Notes: generated from the letters alone by a model not told the origin. Numbered from the stretch's first letter, positions 25,748-37,290 are shown. The stretch: 64,000 nt of DNA from Hyaloperonospora brassicae (GCA_947650285.1 CANTFL010000388.1:91608-155607), one strand, 5' to 3'. Translations and numbers: made by a program.

Positions 25748-27187
25748 TGCTCTTTGATTACCGAAAAACGAATGAAGCGGATTTGGGCAACTCGGGGTAC
25801 ACAAAACAGAGTGATGGTCCTACGAGTTTCCTTTCCCTTCAACGACTGAGGAAACTCTTGCCACACGTGGGCGCACTCATACTGAGTGGAAAGTGCAATA
25901 CGGAGGTAAGCAACAGCACTAAGGACGTTGACACTCCATGTGCAACTCCTCGCGCTCGTTCGGCTGCTCTAGCAGTTTTGTGGTCCATTCGTTGACCAGT
26001 AGTAAAGCTCACAGCTGACGTATTAATCTAGACGTGTTCAGCGTCGGTTTGCTAAACTTGCTGCGCAACACTCACCGAACGGCGGCGAAGTAATGCCATT
26101 AGTCAAGGCCTTGTACATAACGGCACTACTGGATCATAGGGCGCTGGACGCTTGCACGATGGCGCCACTTGATCTGCCTCGTCGGGGGAGAAGGACACGA
26201 ATGGACCCGCGCCACTTTAGCTGGAGGATAGGCTGAAGAACTGAAGGACATGGTCCAGTGGAAAAGACTTTCAGCCAGGGTAGCTGCCAGCAGCTCCCGT
26301 GATCATCCGCGTTTAGCAATCCGCTTGAGCGCATCACCATAAGAGCTGCTCACAGTGCTGGTGGAAGACGTGCTTGACTTACCTATTACAGAAGAGGTGG
26401 GGCACGTCAACGCGGCGATTGTTTGCTGTCGTGTGCACTACTGTCCCTGTACACTTTGAGGCTCTTCAGGCGGAGAAAAAACAAAACAGATGGAGTAAAA
26501 TCTTTCTTCTTTCAATGCAGCTAAGACCACTTGTCTCGTAAGACGTATCTATCTGATCCTCGAGAGCAAAGGCATTTTATCGACATGAACTCGTGAATGA
26601 TGTTTTCCTATTCTTTCTCACGACAATGTAGCCTTGAAAGGATATCTTGCGAAAGCGCACAAATTTGATTCAATGGTCTTATGCTCCAGTGCGTCATCGA
26701 TAATTTTGGAGGAAGTTATGCAACGGGGTCACACGACACTCAAGACATATCACTCTGGTGAGGTACATCAGTCCCGTGCCTACTACAACTCTGCATTGTG
26801 CGTATCATGTGCACAATCAGTGGCACCGCACTTGGAGTCTCAGTGGCATCGCACTTGGAGTCATAAAATTTAACGCAAATCGGCATGACGTCATTGATTG
26901 ACGCAATTTCGATGTCGTCCGCGAACCGAATGGATGTCGCAATGTAGATACCACACATTATAATTTTACCGCCCGTCTATTCATTGTCTGCTAAGCCATC
27001 GGCCAATTTGAGTTTTGTTAACTTGTTACATGACAATAATCAAATTTATCTTTGCACCTACTCGACAATTGCGCGTGAGAAGACGGAGAAACACTCCTGC
27101 GACTCGCTACACAGATCGATTCGCTAGTTTTATGCCCCGCCCTACCACCGCTAACTCCATGTACTCCATATTTATCCATAATTGAAA
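25748..27187. other. Gene-poor stretch, possible small spliced gene at its left
   Basis: On the minus strand a short product could be built from about 26,130 to 25,855 (starting MYKALTNGITSPPF, intron with GTGAGT donor near 26,074, second piece containing QRMDHKTARAAERARG), but I recognise no family and give this little weight. Elsewhere there is a short 24-bp direct repeat near 26,818-26,865 (GCACTTGGAGTC words). No other gene is seen. Confidence 0.35.
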
Positions 27188-28360
27188 GGGAACATAATAA
27201 AATGCCCCATTTAATCACAAAAATAAAAATGCCCTAGATTATTGGAAAATAAAAAGCATCCTAGATAATTAAAAAAATAAAAAATGCCCCAGATAATCAC
27301 GAAAAAAATGCCCCACGTCCTAGTATACTCATGTTGATGAAATGATGTAGCCACACTTCAATCAACTCAAGCGCCGCACATCGATACAAGTTCTGATTCT
27401 GGATATGATGGTTCTCCACGCAATTTGTATTAGCACGATGCAATCGACTCGAACATCTCACAGTAGGTGTTAGCACTTCAAAATGCAAGTTCCTTAAATC
27501 CCATCATTATATTGTGTCATTGGTCTTAAACGCAGGCTCGGTAGGAGCTGCACCACACTCTTCTGTTTCTAGCTGTACGTACACACGCACACGTGCACAA
27601 TCTGTCAATAAGCATTAGCACGCACGTGTTACGGGCGTTCGTGCACGCGACCCCATGCAATGCAACGACTGTATCTCTGAGCAGAAACAGCAGTAGAATC
27701 TTCAACAGAGCAGGCGGAAATGTGCCATCAAGAATGAAGGACATAACTTATATGATGCTGTTGACGCATACAGGCTGGTCCATACCAACATGTAACACGA
27801 TTGTACAAGCACTTATGAGAAATGTATCTGCAAAAATACATCAACCGCAGCACCTACAACAACGCCAGCAGCAGAAACAGCAGTAGCAGCAATAACAGAG
27901 CAACAACAACAGCAGCTGTTGCACCTACAATAACAATAGCAGCAGCAACATCAGCAGGAACATCAACAATAGCAACTGAAACAACAAAAACAAAAGCAAT
28001 AACATTTAAATAACCACACCCTTGGCACCGAATGACCGTGTTTACGGTCGCGACCGATGATACGAGGACACGTTAACGTACCTATATCTCGCTTCTTCCC
28101 CTGCAATTGGTGGCTGCAAGCGCAGCACGCCCGCGGTAGAACCCTCTCCGCGGCTTCCCGAACAGGGCGATGGTTGGTCACGGCTGTAACTGGAAAACAA
28201 AATAAAAAGGACGTGTGCTTTTGTGTGTACCACATTAACTTAAGTTTTCTAGGACGAGAGGAATATAATTTTGTGATTTTCTGGGCATTTTTTTATTTTC
28301 CAATTATCTAGGGCACTTTTTTATTCTCGTGATTAATTGGGGCATTTCTTATTTTTTCCT
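27188..28360. mobile_element. Non-autonomous inverted-repeat element
   Basis: The left edge (about 27,188-27,323) and right edge (about 28,248-28,360) are inverted copies of one another over more than 100 bp, AT-rich, and each is itself built from tandem-like words (AATGCCCCAGATAATCAC and AAAATAAAAA alternating). The interior shows no transposase; it holds an imperfect CAA/CAG tract (about 27,840-28,005). This fits a foldback or MITE-like element of about 1.17 kb. The exact ends and any target duplication could not be fixed because both flanks are A/T runs. Confidence 0.75.
27840..28005 (+). repeat. Imperfect CAA/CAG microsatellite
   Basis: A 165-bp stretch in which CAA, CAG, ACA and GCA triplets dominate, with many interruptions. 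It lies in the interior of the inverted-repeat element. It would encode Gln/Asn/Thr-rich peptides in different frames, but no gene context supports translation. Confidence 0.7.
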
Positions 28361-29207
28361 TTTTCATATTTTAAAAAAAAGGGTTTACTGTGTACGCACC
28401 GAGTTGGCAGAGTGGAATCGATAATAGATTACACATCTCCTTTTTTAAGCAGTCAAAAAATGATGACCGTGCTGGAGCGCTGCTACTGTATACGTTTGCC
28501 ACAGGTTTTAGGCATTCTACGCAGGGATCAAATATATCTTCTGCCAATCTAAGGAGGCCAAATGCTTCGTTGATACAGCATAAAAATATGACCATTATCA
28601 TTAAGATTATCTCTTTATTGCCAGCCCTTGAGTGAAGCTGTTCAAGGCATCACAGACCTCACCAATGCCATTAAATTTTTGGTCCGACGTCAAATATTGT
28701 TTTACCTATTTCTGATCTGTTAGTGGTAATGTACAGATTCTGTTTCCATTGGCAGCGTTTGCTGCTCATTCGCTGTTAAATACATAACTATTTTTAACAT
28801 AGAAATGTTTTGAGAAGTTTAGGATATAGGTATATCTATTATAGATATCTAACTTCAATGTATAAACTACTCAAATATTTGATTTTATTATATTTGGCGT
28901 GTACTTCAAGCAATAAAAGAAAACGAAAGTATGACCATTTCACCCCAAAATAGACGCCTTTACACATTACGTCACGAAATGCGGGTAATAAACACTCAAT
29001 CAATAAATATATATATGCAAAAATAGAAAACAACAACCCATTTAATGTAAGACAAAGTGTTAATTGGTGCCAACTTCTTTGTATTCGCATATGTTGTACT
29101 GTAAAATCCCTTCTCTTACAGCAAAACAAGATAACGGACTTGCTGAATACCACGTACGATAGCCTATGAAAATCGCAGGTTCCAACGAGTTTCATGACGA
29201 ATTGCGA
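28361..29207. other. AT-rich spacer without recognised gene
   Basis: Low-complexity A/T stretches and short frames only. A minus-strand frame of 118 codons at 28,839-29,195 is AT-driven and shows no family resemblance. The stretch forms the downstream side of the small secreted protein gene. Confidence 0.5.
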
Positions 29208-29426
29208 CTATGGATATCCTCGTCCATATCTGCATTCATTTTCCGGATAGGTACAGCAGTCACTGAGGCATTGGGGTATGGATCCTGGTGTGTTATAATA
29301 ACTCCCGTAGCAGTACTCCTCCGATTGTCCCTTTCTCTTCTTTGTGGGCCAGTTGCAAGGAGCGTTTTGCGCGAACGTCGAGGAAGCCAAGGCAAGAACG
29401 ACGAATACGCCTGTCTTGATGTTCAT
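29208..29426 (-). CDS. Small cysteine-rich secreted protein (effector-like)
   Basis: 72 residues, single exon, ATG at 29,426. A clear signal peptide (MNIKTGVFVVLALASSTFAQ, cut after residue 20 by eye) releases a mature peptide of 52 residues with six cysteines at 24, 39, 53, 57, 58 and 65. The spacing is C-x14-C-x13-C-x3-C-C-x6-C, enough for three disulfide bonds, and the peptide is rich in Tyr, Pro and Gly. Length and six-cysteine layout recall the PcF/SCR group of oomycete apoplastic proteins, some of which are phytotoxic, but I have not matched the exact cysteine spacing, so the family is only suggested. It stands alone in gene-poor repeat-rich DNA, as oomycete effector genes often do. A palindromic minisatellite begins 193 bp upstream. 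Confidence 0.7.
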   Translation of the reverse strand: MNIKTGVFVVLALASSTFAQNAPCNWPTKKRKGQSEEYCYGSYYNTPGSIPQCLSDCCTYPENECRYGRGYP

Positions 29427-29618
29427 AGTTGGCCGAACGAATGGTTACGGGTGGGGGTTGCTGCGATGTCGGTGGCAAAACTGGAAGTGCCATCTACGAA
29501 GGCAATGTTGTAAGTCAAGAATGACACGCGTCCCATCACGAATATGTGACATGAGGGGGGTCGCCTACATGTCATACAATTAGTTATATGACAAGATTTA
29601 GTACCCCGACAAACCATC

Positions 29619-29826
29619 CATCCAATCAACTGATTGGACGTGTCCATCCAATCAACTGATTGGACGCGTCCATCTAAACAATTGATAAGACGTGTCCATC
29701 TAAACAATTGATAAGACGTGTCCATTCAATCAACTGATAGGACGTGTCCATCCAATCAACTGATTGGACGCGTTCATCTAATCAATTGATTGGACGTGCC
29801 CATCTAATCAACTGATTGGACGTGTC
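29619..29826. repeat. 26-bp minisatellite, eight units, each with a palindromic CCAAT pair
   Basis: Eight units of exactly 26 bp follow head to tail. The best units carry CCAATCA-AC-TGATTGG, an exact 7-bp inverted repeat made of a CCAAT box and its mirror ATTGG. Units 3 and 4 are identical to each other and differ from the rest (CTAAACAATTGATAAG), pointing to a recent unit duplication. The array lies 193-400 bp upstream of the start of the small secreted protein. Confidence 0.9.
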
Positions 29827-29830
29827 CATC

Positions 29831-31174
29831 AACAGATCGTGACCGTTTAATCGTACAATAAAAGGGGTCATCTGGGTAGACAAGACGATGATTCAAACGA
29901 CAGGATGAGCCCATCCAGCGTCAAGATGGGGGTCATCCCCTATCCAGCTTCGGGCAAAACAAGGTTTGGACCACATATGCCGTCATCCGCTGCCTCTGCA
30001 AACGTGGTCTTTGGTCAAACTCATTTCGACTCTGCAACATTACGTAAATTATAGTGCACCTTCAACTTTCCCCCCGCCATAAAGCCAGCTTAGAAGGACG
30101 AAGTGAAGTAGGCTAACATTCTCGATGAGGCTTTATCTACCATCAAATAGTCCCTCGAATCTGGCACAGCCGGAGGAGTAATTGGCTCGACAAATCGTGA
30201 GACAGCATCTTTCAAAGATGTGTTGACCGGTGTGTAAAGACATCTGACCTGACTTTTTTATCGAACTGCAGAGACGAGTTGTCGATGATGCCAAAACTAC
30301 TCCTTGGGTCTAGGTGCCGTTGCTTTCAGATAAAAAGTGAAAGTAATTTGGAAGCATTTAATATGTAGCATTTGAGTGAAGACTATCTTGTTGAAACGTA
30401 GCATCGCTTACCCTTACACTAATGCGTCGATTTGACGAAAGCGTCGTTGCGGAGCGCTAGCAGCCATCAGTGGACAGTGCAAGCCCACTGCTTGAACTTG
30501 ACGTTGAGGATAAAATTTGTCAGCAATAGGGTTCACGCCCGGCGCTTGCCACGGAGGTATCATTCCCACTATTCGTACCTTCCACGAAGGGGGCGGTTCC
30601 CACCCAATACTGCCTCGAAGGCATAGGGCGTGGACCCTAAGTCGTTATAAGACTTCAACGTCGAGTTCAGCTGTATGCACTGGTGATGGTGAGCAGATTG
30701 CAGGCACAAACCCTAATCAATGAGAATATTCTCAAGAATATTGGATCGTCTACCCATAGGTACTTGAGCGCCAGATAGCAACACGCGATTTTTGCGTCGA
30801 CAATAATAGGCAAAAGTCTGTCACTTCGCGGCGCGTCGTGATTGTTTAGTGGCAGTGCGTGACTGTGTGCGGGGACACATTTACTGCCCGTTAGCCGCTA
30901 TCTAGACGCGAGGTCGTTAGAAATCGGAGCGACAACGCCTGACTTGCAAACGACCGCAGCCGGACACATCCCAGATGAGAGGGAATCGTCGGTCTTTTGT
31001 CACACTACTGGTAAAAAAAAGGTGTCGAAAGTCCGACGACAAACCGCAGTAATCACCAGCGACGTAGCTGCATCTGCATCAACGACGAAAAGGCTGGCAC
31101 GGGAGTTGGTACGCCAGACTCCCCGTTGCTACTATAAGACAGGCGGATGGCAGACCAACATCATAGTGTCTCGG
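29831..31174. other. Repeat-rich spacer, possible retroelement debris
   Basis: No intact gene. On the minus strand near 30,650-30,530 a piece reading YNDLGSTPYAFEAVLGGNRP resembles the end of an LTR-retrotransposon integrase (family: TPYE..FG..P), followed by stops. Nothing else was identified. Confidence 0.35.
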
Positions 31175-31430
31175 TTGGTTCGTGAGTGTTAAAGATGTTG
31201 TTTCTTGGATTAAATAATGTGCTTAAGATCGAAATTGTCTGTGTACGTACGCTGTGGGATCGAGTTAAAAGGTTGGACTTTGCTGCTATACGGAGGCGCC
31301 ATAAGTGCATGATAAGGTATGAGCATCGAAGCGAACGAAGGTCGCTCACCTCGTCCAGTCGCATTTACCTGTTCCAAGCACCCGGCGCTCATCATCATTT
31401 AGGAAGACATCGCATCATCTTCAGCTGCTA

Positions 31431-32085
31431 ATTCCCAAAATTCCACGGTTCAGCTGAAGCCAGTCTTTTCTTCCCCCCCTCGGAGGCGGCCACTCCGGAG
31501 GGAGTCCTTCCCTAGTGAAGCCGAAGGGGCCGGAGGTCTGCGTTGAGCAAGCTGCACTCGCAGTCGTCGGGGGCGGGCGCAGGGGACCGACGGGTCGCGC
31601 AAGCTGCCTAGCAGGGGCATTTTGCGGAATGGAGGCGTACCCCGCGCCACGTGTCGCCGCTGCTGCGGCTGCACAGTCCACGTCGAGGGGCCGCACACGC
31701 GGCTGATGGGGGCCACCATCGCAGATAAGTGGGCTCTTAGGAGAGAATACGACGGTCGGCGTTCCCCGTGCCTTGCAGATATTCGGCGATCGCACTTTAC
31801 ATCATGCAGGGGTGTTCCCCACCTTCGGTGCTAGTGCGTTGGCAAAAGCATCCGACAGAATATGGCGGTGTCAACAGCTTTAGGGGTCTATGATCCGATA
31901 GTGTACCACGGTTTGGCCAACAGCACGAGTTGTCGAGCCGCGAACTAGAATGTCTCTTTTACTAGGGACCAGCTACGTTTAGCCTCCGGGCCTCCTCCCG
32001 GCACTGATATCTGGCTTAGCAAAATGCAGAGTCCAAGGCGCATAGTCAACACCCTGTAAATAAACCATTTGACCACCACCACCAC
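31431..32085. mobile_element. 655-bp insertion flanked by 15-bp target duplication
   Basis: CATCTTCAGCTGCTA stands at 31,416-31,430 and again at 32,086-32,100; copy A has it once (near 1,334). The inserted DNA is GC-rich at its left and ends in a short ACC triplet run. No recognisable protein is encoded. Target length and simple-repeat tail fit a LINE- or SINE-type retroposon; it could be a fragment of an element whose coding part is missing. Confidence 0.8.
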
Positions 32086-32100
32086 CATCTTCAGCTGCTA

Positions 32101-34939
32101 CGTACGCCCTTGTTGAGTCGTCAGTAATACTACCATTATGTACAGCATAGGCACCTCTATTGGCACGCCATAAACACATAAACGTTACATACTCTGTATA
32201 CTATTGACCCAAAGCACACCGTGCATATCTCATTATAGTTCGATCGAAAGTCGGAGTCCTAGACGTCTTGTACAAGATGGATGTAGAATTTATCGGTTGG
32301 GATAGCTTAAAAACAGTGTTTACGAAGCTTCGTGTTCGTCGCAAATGTGTGTGTCAACTTTGCTTTTACCAAGTCCCCTCTTTCACAGCTCGGCGTCTTT
32401 GCTTTGCAATTGTGCTTTTAAATTAATTTTTCCAGTGATATCTGCTGTGCCAAACTATCCATCATCATTGGTGCCGCCTCCAGCGGCTGTACCTTTTACT
32501 TTTCCGTCGGAATCCATGCAACTCGATCTATAGATATGCGATATAGATGGTTTATGCAGTCAAACGTAAGAAGACAATCAGCGGCACCAAATATTAGCGA
32601 CAAGGATCTGATGCCTAGACAACGACGTAAACATGCGAGCGCACAGTTGCCGACTGTTTGTACCATAATATTTTGTAGTTACCACAGGAGTGCAGCAGAG
32701 CGCAGTTGAGATCATAGCGTTATACACCACTATGCCATTTTGCTTCTTGCGAAGAATGCGTCCAAGGCACTATGACCTCCGGCGGGCAATTCTTAACAAA
32801 GTAGCGCTCTGCCGCAGTCGGTATAACTACCCACATTGTGTGCAATTATGTATATGACTCGGGTGCTCTAGTTGTGGAAGAATGTACAAGAGGGACTTCG
32901 CGAGATGCTGCTCGTTTTTGCACGAGCACCTCTTGACATTCTTGTTTAGGTTCAAATCTAAATATGTGTTAACCGCAACTAGAACGCTTTTCGTCGCTAA
33001 ATAAGCAAGAGGTATGTCATGATTGGGGTAACGTACTTTTTACATAAAAATATAGTGCAGTGCAAACCCCTTGCTGGCCGTATTTGACGAGAGTAGTCGA
33101 AGTCCGCAAGCTTCAATTGTCACCAACTATTTTTACCTTTGGAATACATGTAAGCTTTTCTCCGCTGTCATCCGAGCAAATCTAAAGCGGCAAAATTGTC
33201 ATCTGATGCGTTCTTTCACTCGAGCGTTAGATAGCCTTCCGCATCACCGATGACTAGTGCGTACAAAGCCAGAGTGCTTGCTTGAAGGCATGAGCCATTT
33301 TTTGCGTAAGGATATGTTGTCACTCGTTTTTACAATAAATTGATCATTCAGCAACGAATTGCGACACAAAGTTGTCTTAGCAAATGAATTTGTCACTCGG
33401 CCCGGGCCAGACACCACTTTAATATGGGTGGTGAGTGCGCAACGACCATGTTGAGTCGGAAATGATGCAGCTTACTTCGGACAGAAATGACAACGACTAC
33501 TGCGCCGGCGCCGACAAATAGAGCCGGCTGAGCGCTCTATTTGTCGTTATGTAAACGGAAGCAAAACTTACGACCGGAAGGTCAACCGATGTCCTTGACT
33601 TGGTAAGTTTAAAAGTGACTAACCTTGCCTCGCGTGAGTAACAGGCGCTACTCGCCGGTACACCTCTACTTGTATTTCTATGAACGCATGCGCATCTTCA
33701 TCCACCATCGTCATGCACACCGCCACTAATGTTCGTCATACGCAGTCAATCCTTTCTCATGTCGATGTATCGTACAATCCTTCAATCCAAAGTCTTGGTC
33801 GCACGTTTGGATCCAAGCACACTTCCTGCATGTCGGTCATCTTTATTGGCACAATCAGCAGTACTTACACCAATCCAGCATGATTTGGGTAAATCGATTG
33901 AGTTCTTTGGCATCAGTTGATACGCGCACTTGTAGATCCCGGTCATTGACATTGCATGACGGAGAACGGGTGCAGAAAGGTATTATTCCGGGGCAGTTGA
34001 CGTGTAGTACAAGGCTGCCACATCCGGCAGTGTCGATGATATAACCATCGTAGTAGCCGACTATAGACAACAACGAGTGTAACAACATGTCTTACATCGG
34101 CTACTCGGATTGGACGGACAAGTCCGTTTCTGATCAATCTCAGCCGATGAATCAGGAGCGCAGGTCTCGACATGCGCCCACAGCAAGACCACTTTGGTAG
34201 ATAGAACAAGCTCCCATCCGCTACCAGTGCTTCCTCACTGTTCTCACGCTCCTACGCCCATTGTGTGCGCCTCTCCATCCTCTTGCGTTACAATACATGT
34301 CTATCACAAGACCACCATCATCAAACAATTATGGTGTGAGGTGCCGCGAGGAGAGGTAGCAAAAAGTTGTGAGCGATATGAACAGTGCGCTTGGACTGAG
34401 TCTACTGCTAAGCCGACAGTGGGCAGCACAGCCATCATCATTTACTACAATCGTCAGCCGACCTAAGTGTAGATCAGCCAGCCCACTGAAGAAGTTGTAG
34501 ACGTTTGGCTGAGGCGATGCGTGCCGATGTGACCCACGGAAGCACAGCACTACACGGTCAGCGGCAAAGATAAACGGAAGGCGAGCCGAATTCCACAGCG
34601 CATTGCACAGTGAAGCAAGCGGTCTGAGACGTCACTTGACTTGACTGGAGCGATGAAGGCAAGCGCAATGATGGCATGAGTTGGCTCACGACTGCGGCAG
34701 TCGTGTAGATTCGAAGCTGGAAATGGTCTGTGCGGAATAGGCGGGGGCAATAAGCTGCAGCCCAACTGAGCGCCAGAACGTGTTGAGACATTCAGATACT
34801 TTTTTAAACGGTGTGAAAGCTGACGTTTGGTCATGGCAGGATAACTGCCCGCACAGGATATGACTACAACGACTCTCTCCCTTCGACACACGCGATGGTC
34901 TACACGGGTAACGAGACACGCGCCCATCAATACTGCTGG
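32101..34939. other. Non-coding part of duplication copy B
   Basis: Diverged partner of about 1,345-5,275 in copy A, shorter by roughly 1 kb. No gene is recognised, and frames seen here are not shared with copy A. Confidence 0.55.
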
Positions 34940-34955
34940 GTATCGGCTACATATA

Positions 34956-36693
34956 TATATAGAGAGAGGGAGAGGAACAGACAGTCTTTTTACACGGTTT
35001 TAATGTGAACAAGACCTCTGGAATGTCCTAAGCCAGATTGGCAACGCCGGTGTCGAATTGCCCGGTGGTTGCACGTGACTCACCACATGATGTGATGCTC
35101 TAGAAGGCGCAGTGGTATCATCGAGTAACTCAATGCACTGCCAAAAGCCGGATGCCTTGACCCCTTGATTGTAGCGTTCGGCGCTCTCTTGCCGATAGCG
35201 CTCGTAATTGCCGAAGTCCGTTAGAGCAAAACTCTTGGACACTGCCCTGGAGTGAGAGTTGTTGCTGCTCGTGAACAGCCCGATTGCGCTGTATCCAAAG
35301 AGTCGAGATACAGACGGAACAGAGGATCCACCATATGTGCTTCCACTGAGCAATATATTCCTCCACAGTATCTCCAAAGGCCCGCTGCAGCCGTTGTAAC
35401 AGTGTCCTAGATAGAGGCGGCGGCTTTCGTGCGAAGCAGTTCCCCGCATACGTACTCACGTCATTCAGCCGCACACCGGACCCATACCACGCGGACAGGA
35501 CCGCCTGCCAGCATCCCTGGGCCACCGGGCAGGTCCAGAAAATGTGCTCCGGTGTCTCTTTGTGACCAGCACAGACGGTCAGCCGTCGGCAACTGTTGTC
35601 GTGTTCCCTGCCCGGGAAGAATAAATTGAGCTGGTGAAGTACCAGACGGTAATAGACCCACACTTGATACTCCGTTATCGCATTTTTGTGGCCCCACAGC
35701 TGCTTCGGTGTTTGATGAAGAACTGCTGAGTGCCAGTCCCCTCGGGCTGCACAGGTGTGTAACTTTTGGAGTAGACCTTCTAATGCCTTGCCGAGCCCCG
35801 TCTTCGCCTTGCAGTACGGCTGGCGCTTAAGGTATCGCAATACGTGCCGATTCGCCACGGTCGGTGGGGCATCCCACGGAAAGCTGTGGGTCAAAGGATG
35901 AGCTTCCAAGACCAGACCGAGAGACCTTTGCGAGCTCCGGAGGACGGCTACATCGTGGCCATACTCCGGAGGTATAGCGGAGTCGACGACTGTCCAATTG
36001 ATTCCGGCGGCCTCCTGCTTGAGCATGATTCCAAGTGAAGACATACCCGGCGGCGTACGTGCCACCCCTCGGACTGCTCCAGGTCCGTCCAGCACCCAGT
36101 CGTACGATAGCCGGAGTTTCGGGGGGGGTCGAAGAGTCACAGTGGGTAGAACCTCGAATGACCAGTCTACAGCCAACGAAGGACTACCCATCAGAATCGC
36201 CAAAGCCCAGCGCCCAAGTTTGCGGTCCGTGTGGTGCTTGGCCGCCCCCCTCAGACAACGTGACGTGACTAACGTATGTCGTTGGGCCGCTTCGCTCAAA
36301 ACGCAAGTTCTTCCAGTGAGCACGGCCGGATGCGGTCGTATTTCGTCCTCAACAATTGACGGCCGGTACCACCGCAGAGCCATGGGTTGTCTGCTCACGA
36401 ATATGTAGGCCAATACCGGCAGGTCACGGCCGTTATCTCCCAGGTAATGGCAGGAAGCGGCTCCGCTAACCAAATCGTTAGCCGGTCGCCGTCCCGCCAG
36501 CACGTGATCTGTGAGATGAGCCTTTGCATATGTCGACGATGCCGACTTTGTATGGCTGCATGCTCCAGATCCGACTGCCCGCAACCTAGCACCACGTATC
36601 TTGCTCTGTCGACTGCGAGAATGAAGAGGGTTGAGTGGTGTAATCACGAAAGAGGCGTCACATTGAGCATCCCGAAACGTCAAAAATTTCCAC
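34956..36693 (-). mobile_element. 5'-truncated LINE retrotransposon
   Basis: 1,738 bp bounded by 16-bp copies of GTATCGGCTACATATA (34,940-34,955 and 36,694-36,709); copy A shows the single empty site near 5,295. On the minus strand the element begins inside the coding region and ends in a TATA/GAGA-type simple tail, the usual result of target-primed reverse transcription that stopped early. It lies 135 bp upstream of the broken MOCS2A copy. Confidence 0.92.
35130..36683 (-). CDS. C-terminal part of a LINE reverse transcriptase polyprotein (zf-RVT)
   Basis: 517 codons open from the truncated 5' edge of the insertion to a stop at 35,130. The recognisable part is the zf-RVT region behind the reverse transcriptase: VCAGHKETPEHIFWTCPVA, with the C-x-H-x-E-T-x-E-H-x-x-x-x-C pattern, preceded by NLFFPGREHDNSC. 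The reverse transcriptase catalytic core and any endonuclease lie in the missing 5' part. The first methionine here is not a native start. The open frame being intact over 1.5 kb suggests a fairly young insertion. Confidence 0.82.
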   Translation of the reverse strand: MTFRDAQCDASFVITPLNPLHSRSRQSKIRGARLRAVGSGACSHTKSASSTYAKAHLTDHVLAGRRPANDLVSGAASCHYLGDNGRDLPVLAYIFVSRQPMALRWYRPSIVEDEIRPHPAVLTGRTCVLSEAAQRHTLVTSRCLRGAAKHHTDRKLGRWALAILMGSPSLAVDWSFEVLPTVTLRPPPKLRLSYDWVLDGPGAVRGVARTPPGMSSLGIMLKQEAAGINWTVVDSAIPPEYGHDVAVLRSSQRSLGLVLEAHPLTHSFPWDAPPTVANRHVLRYLKRQPYCKAKTGLGKALEGLLQKLHTCAARGDWHSAVLHQTPKQLWGHKNAITEYQVWVYYRLVLHQLNLFFPGREHDNSCRRLTVCAGHKETPEHIFWTCPVAQGCWQAVLSAWYGSGVRLNDVSTYAGNCFARKPPPLSRTLLQRLQRAFGDTVEEYIAQWKHIWWILCSVCISTLWIQRNRAVHEQQQLSLQGSVQEFCSNGLRQLRALSARERRTLQSRGQGIRLLAVH

Positions 36694-36840
36694 GTATCGG
36701 CTACATATACACAAAGACGTCACAAACACATTCGATCAGTCACACTCACTCACCCGGTGCATTGCCCCATCCTTCACATGGATGTGCATCACACAAAACA
36801 GCGCATAGCGCGTCCTTAGTGTAGCGGACGAAGCCTCGAG

Positions 36841-37091
36841 ATGAAGATCAAGGTGCTGTACTTTGCGTCGGCGCGGGAGGACGTCGGTCTGCGCGAGGAG
36901 AGTGTCCAGCTGCCGGACGAGAGCAACACTACGCTCGCGTCACTGCGCTGTCTGCTGGTTGACAAGTACCCGCACGTTGCGTCCAGCATCGGCCGCATCA
37001 CTTTCGCACTCATCTCGAGTACTCTGACGACGACGTAGCGCTGACGGACGGAGACGAAGTGGCACCGATTCCTCCTATTAGTGGCGGGTAA
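36841..37091 (+). pseudogene. MOCS2A: MOCS2A copy B, frameshifted
   Basis: Nearly identical to the copy at 5,437 for the first 57 codons, then one base is missing near 37,013 (CACTCATCTCG against CACTCAATCTCG). Reading continues only to a stop at 37,036-37,038. Beyond it the old frame still shows IPPISGG and a stop at 37,089-37,091. Without the shifted C-terminus the product lacks the Gly-Gly end needed for sulfur transfer. A sequencing error could give the same picture, but the neighbouring PEX13 copy is broken too. Confidence 0.88.
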
Positions 37092-37290
37092 CGCTGACTG
37101 GATCTGACCAACAACGGAGACAGAGACATAACGGGGCACGAGAGCGAAAGAGACACGGGGAGCCATTAGCCGTAGAGGTATGCAGATAATCGGCCTAATC
37201 CATACCTTGTGCGACTTGTTTGTCCCACCTGTGCAACCAAACGACACCCACGAGGCTGTCTGCAACCACAGAGTCGGCAAACTATCTGCT

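Noticed and set aside
28839..29195. A 118-codon membrane-protein-like frame
   Set aside because: Hydrophobic content comes from A/T-rich codons in low-complexity DNA; no start context or homologue is seen.
29619..29826. CRISPR array
   Set aside because: The 26-bp units are directly adjacent, with no spacers of differing sequence between them, and the genome is eukaryotic. It is a minisatellite.
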